Assembly: GCA_002366795.1 (NCBI GenBank)
Contig: DFBX01000033.1
Coordinates: 1-46,583, forward strand
Source: Rhodobacteraceae bacterium UBA3069
Lineage (GTDB): Bacteria > Pseudomonadota > Alphaproteobacteria > Rhodobacterales > Rhodobacteraceae
DNA: 46,583 nucleotides
Reading direction: 5' to 3'
Shown piece after piece: positions 25,324 through 33,616 of this stretch; the stretch's first letter is position 1, and the number at the start of each line of letters is the position of its first letter. Made by a program: the position numbers and the translations under genes. The notes under the pieces are model-generated. The model was not told the origin of the DNA. It was given only the letters and a program-made list of their open reading frames with translations, and did no database searches.

Positions 25324-26628
25324 ATGAAACTTCTGCACGCCAATGACGCGCCGGGGAAATACCCGCAAAGCTGGTATGCGGCCACGGCCCATGACCTGCC
25401 CGAATTCGCCCCGCTGAAAAGCGACGAACGGGCCAATGTCTGCGTGATCGGCGCGGGCTATACTGGCCTGTCGGCGGCGCTTCACCTGGCGAAAAAAGGC
25501 CACCGCGTGATCCTGCTGGAGGCACAGCGCGTCGGCTTCGGCGCATCGGGGCGCAATGGCGGGCAACTTGGATCAGGCCAAAGGCAGGACCAGGAGGCGC
25601 TGATCAAGATGGTCGGCGCTGAAGATGCCCGCAAGCTGTGGCTTCTGGGCGAAGAGGCCAAGCAAGTCACCAAGGGGCTGATCGAAAAGCACAATATCCA
25701 CTGCGATCTGAAACCCGGCGTGGCCTGGGCCGCATCAAGCCCGCGCGAGGCGCAGCATATGCTTGATTATGCCGTCCTGCTGGAACGCGAATACGGCTAT
25801 GACCAGATCGAATGTTTCGACCACGAGGGGTTCGATGCGCTTTGCCCCTCGCCCGTCTATCGCGGCGGGATACTGGACATGGGCGCGGGCCACCTGCACC
25901 CGCTGAACTACGCGCTTGGCTTGGCCCGTGCCTGCCGCGACGCGGGCGTGCAGATATACGAGCGATCCGAGGTGATCGACGTGGCAGATGGCAGCCCCGC
26001 AATCGTGCGCACCATCGGCGGGCTGGTGCGTGCCGAAAACGTCATCTTGGCCACCAACGGATACCTGGGCGGGCTGAACCGCAAAGTCGCGGCACGCGTC
26101 ATGCCGATCAACAATTTCATTGCCGCGACCGAACCGCTTGGCACCGAAACCGCAAGGGTTCTGGCTCGCGATATCGCTGTGGCCGATGACAAGTTCGTGG
26201 TGAACTATTTTCGCCTGTCCGCGGACGGGCGGCTGCTTTTCGGGGGTGGTGAAAGCTATGGCTACAGGTTCCCCGCCGACATCGCCGCCAAGGTGCGCAA
26301 ACCCATGGCCGATATTTTCCCGCACCTTTCGGATGTGCGGATCGACTACGCATGGGGCGGCACGCTGGCGATCACCATGAAACGCCTGCCGCATTTCGCG
26401 CGACTGTCGCAGAACATCTTGTCCGCCTCGGGCTATTCGGGGCACGGGGTCGGCACAGCGACCCATGCCGGTATGCTGATGGCGCAGGCCGTCGCGGGCC
26501 GGTCTGACGGGTTCGACACCATGTCGCGCCTGCCCACCCCCGCCTTTCCTGGCGGCGCGGGCTTGCGCAGCCCGCTGCTGGTGCTGGCGATGACTTGGTT
26601 CGCCCTGCGCGACCGTCTGGGTATCTGA
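25324..26628 (+). CDS. FAD-dependent amine oxidoreductase, PuuB/OrdL-like
   Basis: The 434-residue DAO-family flavoprotein has an FAD-binding GAGYTGLSAALHLAKKG motif (43-59) preceded by a family-specific N-terminal segment (SWYAATAHDLPEFAPLKSDE), and a conserved C-terminal GYSGHGVGTATHAG motif. PuuB of this group oxidises gamma-glutamylated putrescine to the aldehyde with release of ammonia. Its position right after the second PuuA-like ligase fits that reaction. The aldehyde dehydrogenase that would follow (PuuC) is not in the window. Confidence 0.88.
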   Translation: MKLLHANDAPGKYPQSWYAATAHDLPEFAPLKSDERANVCVIGAGYTGLSAALHLAKKGHRVILLEAQRVGFGASGRNGGQLGSGQRQDQEALIKMVGAEDARKLWLLGEEAKQVTKGLIEKHNIHCDLKPGVAWAASSPREAQHMLDYAVLLEREYGYDQIECFDHEGFDALCPSPVYRGGILDMGAGHLHPLNYALGLARACRDAGVQIYERSEVIDVADGSPAIVRTIGGLVRAENVILATNGYLGGLNRKVAARVMPINNFIAATEPLGTETARVLARDIAVADDKFVVNYFRLSADGRLLFGGGESYGYRFPADIAAKVRKPMADIFPHLSDVRIDYAWGGTLAITMKRLPHFARLSQNILSASGYSGHGVGTATHAGMLMAQAVAGRSDGFDTMSRLPTPAFPGGAGLRSPLLVLAMTWFALRDRLGI

Positions 26629-26649
26629 CCGGCAAACGGGGCACTCCCG

Positions 26650-26685
26650 CGCTTCATTATTCCCCAAATGCCTCTCGCCGGAGGC
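26650..26685 (-). repeat. Short dispersed intergenic repeat, copy C, with stem-loop
   Basis: On the minus strand a stem-loop GCCTCCGGCGAGAGGC runs into AGGCATTTGGGGAATAATGA and then AGCG (26673-26650). The core aligns with copies A and B. It lies in the gap between the oxidoreductase and aminotransferase genes, 22 bases after the oxidoreductase stop. Confidence 0.6.
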
Positions 26686-26815
26686 ACCCTAGCCCTTCGT
26701 GCGCGGTCACTGGCAGCGATCTGCCAGCCCGCAGGGTCACAGATATTTCGTTTTGCATGCGAACGATTTTCGTTTAGAATTCCCGAAAGTGAAATTCAGG
26801 AAAGCCGAAAAGACC

Positions 26816-28033
26816 ATGACACTCCCCCCCAATGTCTATGACGCCGAACCGATCCCCGCAGCAGCCAAGGCCGAGATTGAGCGCCTGTTGCAATCGGGCG
26901 ACCTGTTTCGCTACACCGCGCCGGAAAACGCTCCCGTATCGCTTCTGGAGCGTGAATTCGCCGATTTCATGGGTGTGAAATACGCGCTTGCCGTGTCGTC
27001 CTGTTCGGCCGCCTTGTTCCTGTCGCTCAAGGCGCTTGGCCTGCCGCGCGGGGCACGGGTTCTGATCCCCGCCTTTACCTTTGCCGCCGTGCCCTCGTCG
27101 ATCGTGCATGCCGACTGCGTGCCGGTGCTGTGCGAGGTGGCCGAGAATTATCGCATTGACCTCAAAGACTTCGAGGCAAAGTTGGACGACACGATCAGCG
27201 CCATCATCATCAGTCACATGCGCGGCCATACCTCTGATATGGATGCAATCATGGAACTGGCCAATGCGCGTGGCATTCCGGTGATCGAAGACGCCGCCCA
27301 TTCGCTTGGCACGGTCTGGGACGGAAACAAGGTCGGCACCATCGGGCAGATCGGCTGTTTCTCGTTCCAAAGCTACAAACTGCTGAATTCCGGCGAGGGT
27401 GGCATCATGATCACCGATGACGCCGATGCCTTGGCCCGCGCAGTTATCATGTCCGGCGCTTACGAGCATAACTGGAAGAAGCATATCGCCCGCTCGCCCG
27501 AGGACGAGGCAGAGCTGGAAGCCGCCTTTGCCCGTTGGCAGAACAAGCTACCGCTGTACAACCTGCGTCTGAGCAACCTGTCAGCCGCGATTGTCCGCCC
27601 CCAGATTGCCGAGGTCGCACGCCGTGTCGCCGATGGCCGCCGTAACCATGACTATGTAGCCACCAAGCTGAACATCTCGCCCTGGATCGACGTGCCGTCG
27701 AAGCTGGACAAGGAAGAACGCGCGCCGGATTCGATTCAGTTCAACCTGGTCGGCATGGCCGAGGACGAGATCCGCGCCTTTCAGGATGCCGCTGCCGCGC
27801 GCGGGGTCAAGGTGCAAGTCTTTGGCATGTCCACCGACAATGCCCGCGCCTTCTGGAACTGGCAGTTCATCGAGGAAAAGCAGGAATTGCCGCAAACCCG
27901 CGAAATGCTGATGAAGGCCTGCGACACGCGCCTGCCCGCCCGCCTGCAACAGCCCGAACTGGACCTGATTGCAGACGCGCTTGTGCGCGCCGCGCAGGAT
28001 GTGATGGGCAATACCCGCGCATACGGTACCTGA
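26816..28033 (+). CDS. DegT/DnrJ/EryC1-type PLP aminotransferase
   Basis: The 405-residue product is a fold type I PLP enzyme of the DegT family. SCSAALFLSLKALG (phosphate-binding region), EDAAHSLG with Asp159 (pyridine nitrogen), and Lys188 in FQSYKLLNSGEGG, the Schiff-base lysine, are visible. The family usually aminates keto sugars, but this sequence lacks sugar-pathway neighbours, and here it ends a run of amine-catabolism genes. It may act on an intermediate of that pathway. I start it at ATG 26816 rather than 26699; the upstream part contains promoter-like sequence and has foreign composition. A bidirectional terminator follows. Confidence 0.85.
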   Translation: MTLPPNVYDAEPIPAAAKAEIERLLQSGDLFRYTAPENAPVSLLEREFADFMGVKYALAVSSCSAALFLSLKALGLPRGARVLIPAFTFAAVPSSIVHADCVPVLCEVAENYRIDLKDFEAKLDDTISAIIISHMRGHTSDMDAIMELANARGIPVIEDAAHSLGTVWDGNKVGTIGQIGCFSFQSYKLLNSGEGGIMITDDADALARAVIMSGAYEHNWKKHIARSPEDEAELEAAFARWQNKLPLYNLRLSNLSAAIVRPQIAEVARRVADGRRNHDYVATKLNISPWIDVPSKLDKEERAPDSIQFNLVGMAEDEIRAFQDAAAARGVKVQVFGMSTDNARAFWNWQFIEEKQELPQTREMLMKACDTRLPARLQQPELDLIADALVRAAQDVMGNTRAYGT

Positions 28034-28054
28034 TTGACTTCACGATAAAAATGC

Positions 28055-28085
28055 AAAACCCCGCGGTTAGGCCCCGCGGGGTTTT
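28055..28085. terminator. Bidirectional intrinsic terminator
   Basis: A 12-bp perfect stem (AAAACCCCGCGG, 28055-28066, with 28074-28085) with a seven-base loop is flanked by A and T tracts on opposite sides. It separates the aminotransferase gene (plus) from the LysR gene (minus). Confidence 0.92.
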
Positions 28086-28086
28086 C

Positions 28087-29058
28087 TTATGGCTCAAGCA
28101 GTCTGAGCGATGCGCCCATCACATCGGACACCGCCGCCGCAGGGGTGATCACATCAGTCTTCAGGATGCCGCGTAGACGGTCCGCCAAACCGGCGGGCGT
28201 GTCCTGCAACATTCCAGCCCGCGCCATGACCGATATCCGGCGGGTGAGCGGAGCAAATGGCAGCGCCAGCACATCCATCTGACTGGCAAACCGGCGCGCG
28301 CGCCGCAGGGCCAGCGGTGTCAGGATGGTCCAGCCCGCCCCCTGCCCCACAAGCGCAAGAATCGCATGATAGCTGTCCAATTCGAACCTGTGGTCCAGCG
28401 TCAGTTTCTGTTCGGCCAGGTGGCGCGCGACCAGGCGGCCCATGTAATGACGCGTGGTATATTGCACCAAGGGCAGCGCCTTGAGCTGCGCCAAAACATC
28501 GCCACCCGCGTCCACCGCCCCCTTGGGCGCCGCGACGACAAAGCCTTCCTCCAACACCGGGTGGACCTCTGCCCAATCAGGCAGATCCCCCATTTCTGCG
28601 GCGAACACCACGTCAAGCGCGCGGGCATCCAACTGGTCATGCAGGAAATGACTGGCCCCGGTTTCCAGCAGGAACTGGCAGCCGGTCATCGCCTCGGCCA
28701 GCTGTGTCAACAGGCGCGGGGTCACGTTTGCCTCGAAATCCTCGATCATGCCAAGGCGGAAACGGGTCAGGGTCGCGCCCTCGGCCATGGCCAGTTCGGC
28801 CCGCGCCAACGATGCCTCGTTCAGCACGGCAGAAGCACGGCGGCGGAACAATTCCCCCGCATGGGTCAGCGCCATGGGCCGCGTGTTGCGCATAAGAAGC
28901 GCCACGCCCAGGGCGGATTCCAAGTTGGTTAATTGCTGGCTGACCGAGGAAGGGCTGGCCCCCAAACGGCGCGCGGCGGCAGAGATTGATCCCTCTTCCG
29001 CCGCGGCCACGAATACCTCGATCCCCCACAGTGTGATCCTGCCGGGGCTGTCGGGCAT
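28087..29058 (-). CDS. LysR-family transcriptional regulator
   Basis: The 323-residue product has an N-terminal winged helix-turn-helix (about 8-66; GSISAAARRLGASPSSVSQQ) and a C-terminal effector-binding domain of the periplasmic-binding type. The first residues MPDSPGRITLWGIEVFVAAA fit the family. Its start lies only three bases after the phaR stop on the same strand, so it is likely expressed with the PHA regulator gene; LysR proteins more often stand divergent from their targets. Its targets could be PHA genes or the amine-catabolism block beyond the terminator, which the sequence does not decide. Confidence 0.92.
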   Translation of the reverse strand: MPDSPGRITLWGIEVFVAAAEEGSISAAARRLGASPSSVSQQLTNLESALGVALLMRNTRPMALTHAGELFRRRASAVLNEASLARAELAMAEGATLTRFRLGMIEDFEANVTPRLLTQLAEAMTGCQFLLETGASHFLHDQLDARALDVVFAAEMGDLPDWAEVHPVLEEGFVVAAPKGAVDAGGDVLAQLKALPLVQYTTRHYMGRLVARHLAEQKLTLDHRFELDSYHAILALVGQGAGWTILTPLALRRARRFASQMDVLALPFAPLTRRISVMARAGMLQDTPAGLADRLRGILKTDVITPAAAVSDVMGASLRLLEP

Positions 29059-29061
29059 GGG

Positions 29062-29628
29062 TTACTTGTCCATCTTCGAAAGTTTGGCCTGCAATTCGGC
29101 CAGTTGCTGCTTGATCGCGTCAAGCCCAGGGTCTTCTTCCTTGCCCCCTTCCTTCGGGGTCTCGGTTGCGGCCCATCCGGTGCCGCCGGTGCCCATCTGG
29201 CCGGTCATCGCCTTCAGGAATGCCTCTTGCTGCGCTTGCAGCGCCTCGAACCCCGGCATTTGAGTCATTGGATTCGCCATGGTCATGTTTTCCATCATCT
29301 TGGATTGACCGTCGCGCAACATGTCAAAGGACATCTGAAGGAATTGCGGCACCATGGAATTGGCCTGCGTGGTGTAGCTGCGGACCAAGTCCATCAGCAC
29401 GCCAACAGGCAGCACGGATTCGCCGCGGCTTTCATGTTCTGCAACGATTTGAAGAAGATACTGGCGGGTCAGGTCATCGCCCGACTTCAGATCGACGATC
29501 TGAACCTCGCGGCCTTCGCGGATGAAACCGGCGATGTCTTCCAGCGTGACATAATCGCTGGTCTCGGTGTTGTACAGCCGGCGGCTGGCATAGCGTTTGA
29601 TGAGCAGCGGGTTCTTGTCGTCCGGCAT
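29062..29628 (-). CDS. phaR: Polyhydroxyalkanoate synthesis repressor PhaR
   Basis: The 188-residue product has the N-terminal PHA accumulation regulator DNA-binding domain (PLLIKRYASRRLYNTETSDY, about 8-70), a central PHB-binding region, and a Gln/Met-rich C-terminal coiled coil. In Paracoccus and Rhodobacter PhaR binds CTGC-N3-GCAG sites and is released by PHB or its oligomers, freeing phaP and its own gene. A near-perfect site (29648-29658) lies 20 bases upstream of its own start, which indicates autoregulation. Confidence 0.94.
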   Translation of the reverse strand: MPDDKNPLLIKRYASRRLYNTETSDYVTLEDIAGFIREGREVQIVDLKSGDDLTRQYLLQIVAEHESRGESVLPVGVLMDLVRSYTTQANSMVPQFLQMSFDMLRDGQSKMMENMTMANPMTQMPGFEALQAQQEAFLKAMTGQMGTGGTGWAATETPKEGGKEEDPGLDAIKQQLAELQAKLSKMDK

Positions 29629-29647
29629 GTCATCCCTCCCTGAAATG

Positions 29648-29658
29648 ATGCAGTGCAG
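29648..29658. promoter_or_regulatory. Putative PhaR site upstream of phaR
   Basis: ATGC-AGT-GCAG matches CTGC-N3-GCAG in seven of eight defined positions and lies 20 bases before the phaR start codon. Confidence 0.6.
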
Positions 29659-29679
29659 AAAAATCCTAAGCCAGTGCTA

Positions 29680-29715
29680 CACAAAAAGAAAGGGCGGGCT
29701 CGTGAAAGCCCGCCC
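29680..29715 (-). terminator. Intrinsic terminator of phaP
   Basis: On the minus strand a nine-base-pair stem (29715-29707 with 29700-29692, arm GGGCGGGCT) with a six-base loop is followed by TTTCTTTTTGTGT. It separates the highly expressed phasin gene from phaR. Confidence 0.88.
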
Positions 29716-29772
29716 CGCCTTGAAACGCGTCCAATCAGGGAGGAGGAGAAGGACGCGTTATCTCTTGGGGGA

Positions 29773-30219
29773 TTACTTCGCGGCTGCTTTTTTCGCAGCA
29801 GTGGTCGCATCCTTGGTGGCCTTCTGAACGGCAGCGGTGGCTTCTTCGGACATGTCCTTGCCAGCGGCCATCATCAGTTCTACGGTGTCCATCTGGACCT
29901 TTTTCGCGACTTCAGCGAAGGCGGCCATGTTTTCGGCGGCAACTTCGGAATAGGCCGAAGCGAAATCGGTCATCGCCTTGGCATAGTCGGCCGGCTCGGA
30001 CTTGACTTTGGACATCTCGGTCATCTTGGCGATGGTTTCCTTGGTCCATTTGCCGGAGATTTCCGAGGATTTTTCTGCTGCGGACAGCGCGACGGTGGTC
30101 AGTTTCTCGCCCAGGGCAGCCTGGGTTTTGAATGCGTCTTCCACTGCTTTGGTATCGACGGGGAATGCGCCCATCATGTCTTTCATCATCGCGGTGAAGT
30201 CTTCGGTGGTCTTAGCCAT
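29773..30219 (-). CDS. phaP: Phasin, PHA granule surface protein
   Basis: The 148-residue product is an almost wholly helical, alanine-, lysine- and methionine-rich protein of the phasin family, with FTAMMKDMMGAFPVDTKAVE near the N-terminus and an amphipathic C-terminal tail (AVQKATKDATTAAKKAAAK). Phasins coat PHA granules and set their size. The ATG at 30219 has AGGGA upstream; the longer frame to 30330 runs through the operator region and is rejected. Two perfect PhaR sites lie 69 and 98 bases upstream, and a strong terminator follows, so it is probably a monocistronic, PhaR-controlled gene. Confidence 0.92.
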   Translation of the reverse strand: MAKTTEDFTAMMKDMMGAFPVDTKAVEDAFKTQAALGEKLTTVALSAAEKSSEISGKWTKETIAKMTEMSKVKSEPADYAKAMTDFASAYSEVAAENMAAFAEVAKKVQMDTVELMMAAGKDMSEEATAAVQKATKDATTAAKKAAAK

Positions 30220-30287
30220 TTTCAAAAATTCCCTAGTCAGCGGTCCGGGCCTACCCCGGTTTTCTGCGCTTGCAAACAATATGCATG

Positions 30288-30298
30288 CTGCAATGCAG
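30288..30298. promoter_or_regulatory. PhaR operator upstream of phaP (proximal)
   Basis: CTGC-AAT-GCAG is a perfect match to the CTGC-N3-GCAG site of PhaR, 69 bases upstream of the phaP start in the phaC-phaP gap. Confidence 0.82.
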
Positions 30299-30316
30299 AA
30301 AATCAAGAGGTTTATG

Positions 30317-30327
30317 CTGCATCGCAG
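30317..30327. promoter_or_regulatory. PhaR operator upstream of phaP (distal)
   Basis: CTGC-ATC-GCAG is a second perfect site, with centres 29 bases from the first, extended to a longer palindrome (ATGCTGCATCGCAGCAT). Confidence 0.82.
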
Positions 30328-30351
30328 CATTTATGCACTTTTGAAGGGAAA

Positions 30352-32145
30352 TCAAACGGTTGGAGACGCCTTAACATAGGTACCAGGCGCATCACACAGG
30401 ACCGGATGCGACGAATCACCGGGCTGACGCGCGGGCACCTTCTTGCCCGACCGCGTTGCCAGCCACTTGCCCCAACGCGGCCACCACGACCCGTCGCTGC
30501 GCGTGGCCCCTGCCAGCCAGTCATCGGCGGGCAGGCTAAGATCGTCGTTCGTGTAATGGCCATATTTCTTTTTCGAGGGCGGATTGATGATCCCCGCGAT
30601 ATGGCCGGATTCGGACATGATAAAGGTCTTGTCCTTCGATCCCATCATCTGCGCACCGCGGTAGCTGTCCTTCCACGCGGCGATGTGATCCGTCTCGCAG
30701 GCGACCAGGCAGACGGGCACCTCCACATCCTCGATGCGGAGCCGTTCATCGAAGAATTCGATCCCCGAGGTGGTGAACTGATTCTGCTGACACAGGCGGC
30801 GCAGGTAGTCCTTGGCCATCTTCGCAGGCAGGTTCGCCCCGTCGCCGTTCCAATATAGCAGATCAAAGGCGGGCGGGGTTTCACCCATCATGTAGCTGCG
30901 GATCGCGGGCCTGTAGATAAGGTCGTTCGACCGCAGGAAAGAGAACGTCCGCGCCATGATGAAACTGCGCAGGATGCCGACGCGGTCCACCTCCTCTTCG
31001 ATCCCGTCGATGAAATCGTCTTGCAGGAAGGGTGTGAATTCGCCTTGGTCGGAAAAATCGGTAAGCGCGGTAAAGAAGGTGGCGGATTTGATGGACTTGT
31101 CGCCACGCTTTTTCAGCAGCGACAGGGTCATGGCCAGCGTGGTGCCGGCGATGCAATAGCCCACGCAATTGACCTGCTTCTGGCCAGTGATTTCTTTCAC
31201 CTCGCGGATGGCGGCCAGATAGCCCTCTTCCATGTAGTCTTCCATCCCCACGTCACGATAGCCTGTGTCGGGGTTCACCCAGGACACGACGAACAGGGTA
31301 AAGCCCTGATCGGTGATCCATTTGATCAGCGAATTCTCGGGCTTGAGATCCATGATGTAGAACTTGTTGATCCAGGGCGGAAAGATGATCAGGGGGGTGG
31401 CGTGGACCTCTTCGGTGGTGGGCGCATACTGGATCAGCTCCATCATGCGGTTGCGAAAGACCACCTTGCCGGGGGTCGCGCCGATATTCTCGCCCAACCT
31501 GAACGCATTGGTGTCGGACAGGCGCACCAGCATCTCGCCGTTGTTCGCCTCTAGGTCAGAAACCAGGTTTTCCAGCCCCTGAACAAGGCTTTCGCCCTCG
31601 GTCGCGATCGCCTTTTCAAGCGCGTCGGGATTGGTGCCAAGGAAATTGGTCGGGGCCATCATGTCGGCGATCTGGCGGGCAAAATAGTCCAGCTTGCGCT
31701 GCTCTTTCGGCTCAAGCCCCTCGACCTCGGCCACGGCTTTTTGCAGCGCATCGACGTTCATCATGTATTGCTGCTTGATGAAGTTGAAATAGGGGTGGGT
31801 TTTCCACAAGGGGTTCTTGAACCGCGGATCGTCGGGGGTTTCGTCCGTGGGCGCTTCCAGCTTGCCGCGTGCAAGGGCCTGCTGCGCTTCCATGAAGTGC
31901 TTGACTGATTTGCCCCAGAATTCAAGCTGATGCTCAAAAACGCGCGACGGCTGCTGCGACATTTCGGCCCAATAGTGGGTCGCCGCCTTGGCGAAAAGCT
32001 CCTGATCGGGGGCATCAAGCGCGGGATTCGCCGGTTTCCTGTTCGAAAACGCATCTACAAGACGCTGCGTCAACTCCTCTACGCGGGCCATATTGGCCTT
32101 CATTTTTTCCGAATCGGCCGAAGCGGGCGCGTCTTTTGTTGTCAT
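30352..32145 (-). CDS. phaC: Class I polyhydroxyalkanoate synthase
   Basis: The 597-residue enzyme polymerises 3-hydroxyacyl-CoA on PHA granules. The lipase-like box GYCIAG places the nucleophile at Cys331; Asp486 (CETDHIAAW) and His515 (SGHIAGI) complete the triad. The N-terminal PhaC_N domain (about 80-280) includes PLWKTHPYFNFIKQQY and PPWINKFYIMDLKPENSLI. The length is that of class I enzymes, which need no second subunit. It is divergent from phaZ; a perfect PhaR site lies 25 bases upstream of its start. On the minus strand phaP and phaR follow. Confidence 0.96.
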   Translation of the reverse strand: MTTKDAPASADSEKMKANMARVEELTQRLVDAFSNRKPANPALDAPDQELFAKAATHYWAEMSQQPSRVFEHQLEFWGKSVKHFMEAQQALARGKLEAPTDETPDDPRFKNPLWKTHPYFNFIKQQYMMNVDALQKAVAEVEGLEPKEQRKLDYFARQIADMMAPTNFLGTNPDALEKAIATEGESLVQGLENLVSDLEANNGEMLVRLSDTNAFRLGENIGATPGKVVFRNRMMELIQYAPTTEEVHATPLIIFPPWINKFYIMDLKPENSLIKWITDQGFTLFVVSWVNPDTGYRDVGMEDYMEEGYLAAIREVKEITGQKQVNCVGYCIAGTTLAMTLSLLKKRGDKSIKSATFFTALTDFSDQGEFTPFLQDDFIDGIEEEVDRVGILRSFIMARTFSFLRSNDLIYRPAIRSYMMGETPPAFDLLYWNGDGANLPAKMAKDYLRRLCQQNQFTTSGIEFFDERLRIEDVEVPVCLVACETDHIAAWKDSYRGAQMMGSKDKTFIMSESGHIAGIINPPSKKKYGHYTNDDLSLPADDWLAGATRSDGSWWPRWGKWLATRSGKKVPARQPGDSSHPVLCDAPGTYVKASPTV

Positions 32146-32169
32146 ATTAATTAATCCCCCTTATTGTCG

Positions 32170-32180
32170 CTGCCATGCAG
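32170..32180. promoter_or_regulatory. PhaR operator between phaC and phaZ
   Basis: CTGC-CAT-GCAG is a perfect PhaR-type site in the 105-base gap between the divergent phaC and phaZ genes, so it could control either or both. Confidence 0.8.
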
Positions 32181-32250
32181 CATTTTGCGGTGTCCTCCCG
32201 GCGACCGGGGTGAGAGCCGCAGTGCCGCACCTTTTGAAAAGGAGTCGCCC

Positions 32251-33546
32251 ATGCGCTTCATGGCCAGCTACGATATGATGGAAACCGTAAGAAACACAAA
32301 TCAATGGCTGGGCGCGACTGCACTGTCTTTGACATCCTATCCGGTTTTCAGCATGGTGCCAAACCCTGCGTTGCAATGGATGGCCGCTTGGGGCGAAGTC
32401 ACCGAACGTTCGTTCCAACGCATGGTCGTGAAACCCGCGTGGGGCATCCGCACCCACACCTGCGACGATGGCAAGGACCACATCGTTCATATTGAAACCG
32501 TGGTCGAACGCGCATTCGGCGATCTGATCCATTTCCGCGTCGCTGGCCGCGAACCGATGAAGCGCCGCGTGCTGCTGGTCGCGCCTATGTCTGGCCACTA
32601 TGCCACGTTGCTGCGTTCGACCGTGATCAGCCTGATGAATGATTGCGAAGTCTACATCACTGACTGGCATAACGCGCGCGACATTTCCGTGTCCGAAGGA
32701 AAATTCGATATCGAGGATTACACCCTCTACCTGGTCGATTTCATGAAGGAACTGGGCAGCGACATCCACGTGATCGCCGTTTGCCAACCCGCGCCGCTGA
32801 CCCTTGCCGCGACCGCCTACCTAGCCGAGGAAGACCCGAGCGCGCAGCCGCGTTCGCTGACCCTGATCGGCGGCCCGATCGACCCCGATGCCACCCCGAC
32901 CGAAGTCACCGATTTCGGCAACCGCATCACTATGGGCCATCTTGAACAGACAATGATCCAGCGTGTCGGCTTCAAATACAAAGGGGTGGGGCGCAAGGTC
33001 TATCCGGGCCTGTTGCAGTTGTCCTCCTTCATGTCGATGAATTCCGAACGTCATTCCAAAGCGTTCAACGACCAGATCGCGCGCACCGTACGCGGCGAGG
33101 CGTCGGACCATGACCCGCATAACCGGTTCTACGACGAATACCTTGCCGTGATGGACATGCCCGCCGAATTCTACCTGTCCACCGTCGATCGCATCTTCAA
33201 GGAAGGTGAAATTGCAAAGAATGAATTTGTCGTGGATGGCCGCAAGGTAGACATGGGCAAGATCACCGATGTGGCCGTGAAAACGGTCGAGGGCGAGAAA
33301 GACGACATTTCTGCGCCCGGTCAATGCAAGGCCGCGCTGGATCTTTGCACCGGCCTGTCCGAAGATAAGAAAGCTTGGCACGTCGAGCCGGGCGCAGGCC
33401 ATTACGGCATCTTCGCTGGCAAAAGCTGGCGCAACAATATCCGCCCGCTGGTGCTGGAATTCATCGACGCAAACAGCGATGCGCCCGCCCAACCCGAAAA
33501 AAAAGCCGACAAGAAACCGGCAAACAAGAACGCGGCGGCGCGCTAA
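32251..33546 (+). CDS. phaZ: Intracellular polyhydroxyalkanoate depolymerase
   Basis: The 431-residue product belongs to the cytoplasmic PhaZ1 family that degrades native PHA granules. The nucleophile is Cys178 in VIAVCQPAP, a cysteine in place of the usual serine as in PhaZ1, and His384 in GAGHYGIF closes the triad. The N-terminus (MRFMASYDMMETVRNTNQWL) is family-like, and the tail is lysine- and alanine-rich. The ATG at 32251 has an AAAAGGAG sequence; upstream frame to 32164 is rejected. Divergent from phaC, sharing a regulatory gap with a PhaR site, and followed by a strong terminator. Confidence 0.94.
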   Translation: MRFMASYDMMETVRNTNQWLGATALSLTSYPVFSMVPNPALQWMAAWGEVTERSFQRMVVKPAWGIRTHTCDDGKDHIVHIETVVERAFGDLIHFRVAGREPMKRRVLLVAPMSGHYATLLRSTVISLMNDCEVYITDWHNARDISVSEGKFDIEDYTLYLVDFMKELGSDIHVIAVCQPAPLTLAATAYLAEEDPSAQPRSLTLIGGPIDPDATPTEVTDFGNRITMGHLEQTMIQRVGFKYKGVGRKVYPGLLQLSSFMSMNSERHSKAFNDQIARTVRGEASDHDPHNRFYDEYLAVMDMPAEFYLSTVDRIFKEGEIAKNEFVVDGRKVDMGKITDVAVKTVEGEKDDISAPGQCKAALDLCTGLSEDKKAWHVEPGAGHYGIFAGKSWRNNIRPLVLEFIDANSDAPAQPEKKADKKPANKNAAAR

Positions 33547-33572
33547 CCCCTTAGGGGACAGTGAAAATCGTC

Positions 33573-33600
33573 AAAGGCGGCCGTTCCGGGCCGCCTTTTT
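33573..33600 (+). terminator. Intrinsic terminator of phaZ
   Basis: A ten-base-pair stem (AAAGGCGGCC, 33573-33582, with 33589-33598) and a six-base loop run into five T. Confidence 0.9.
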
Positions 33601-33616
33601 CACATATGCGACATGT

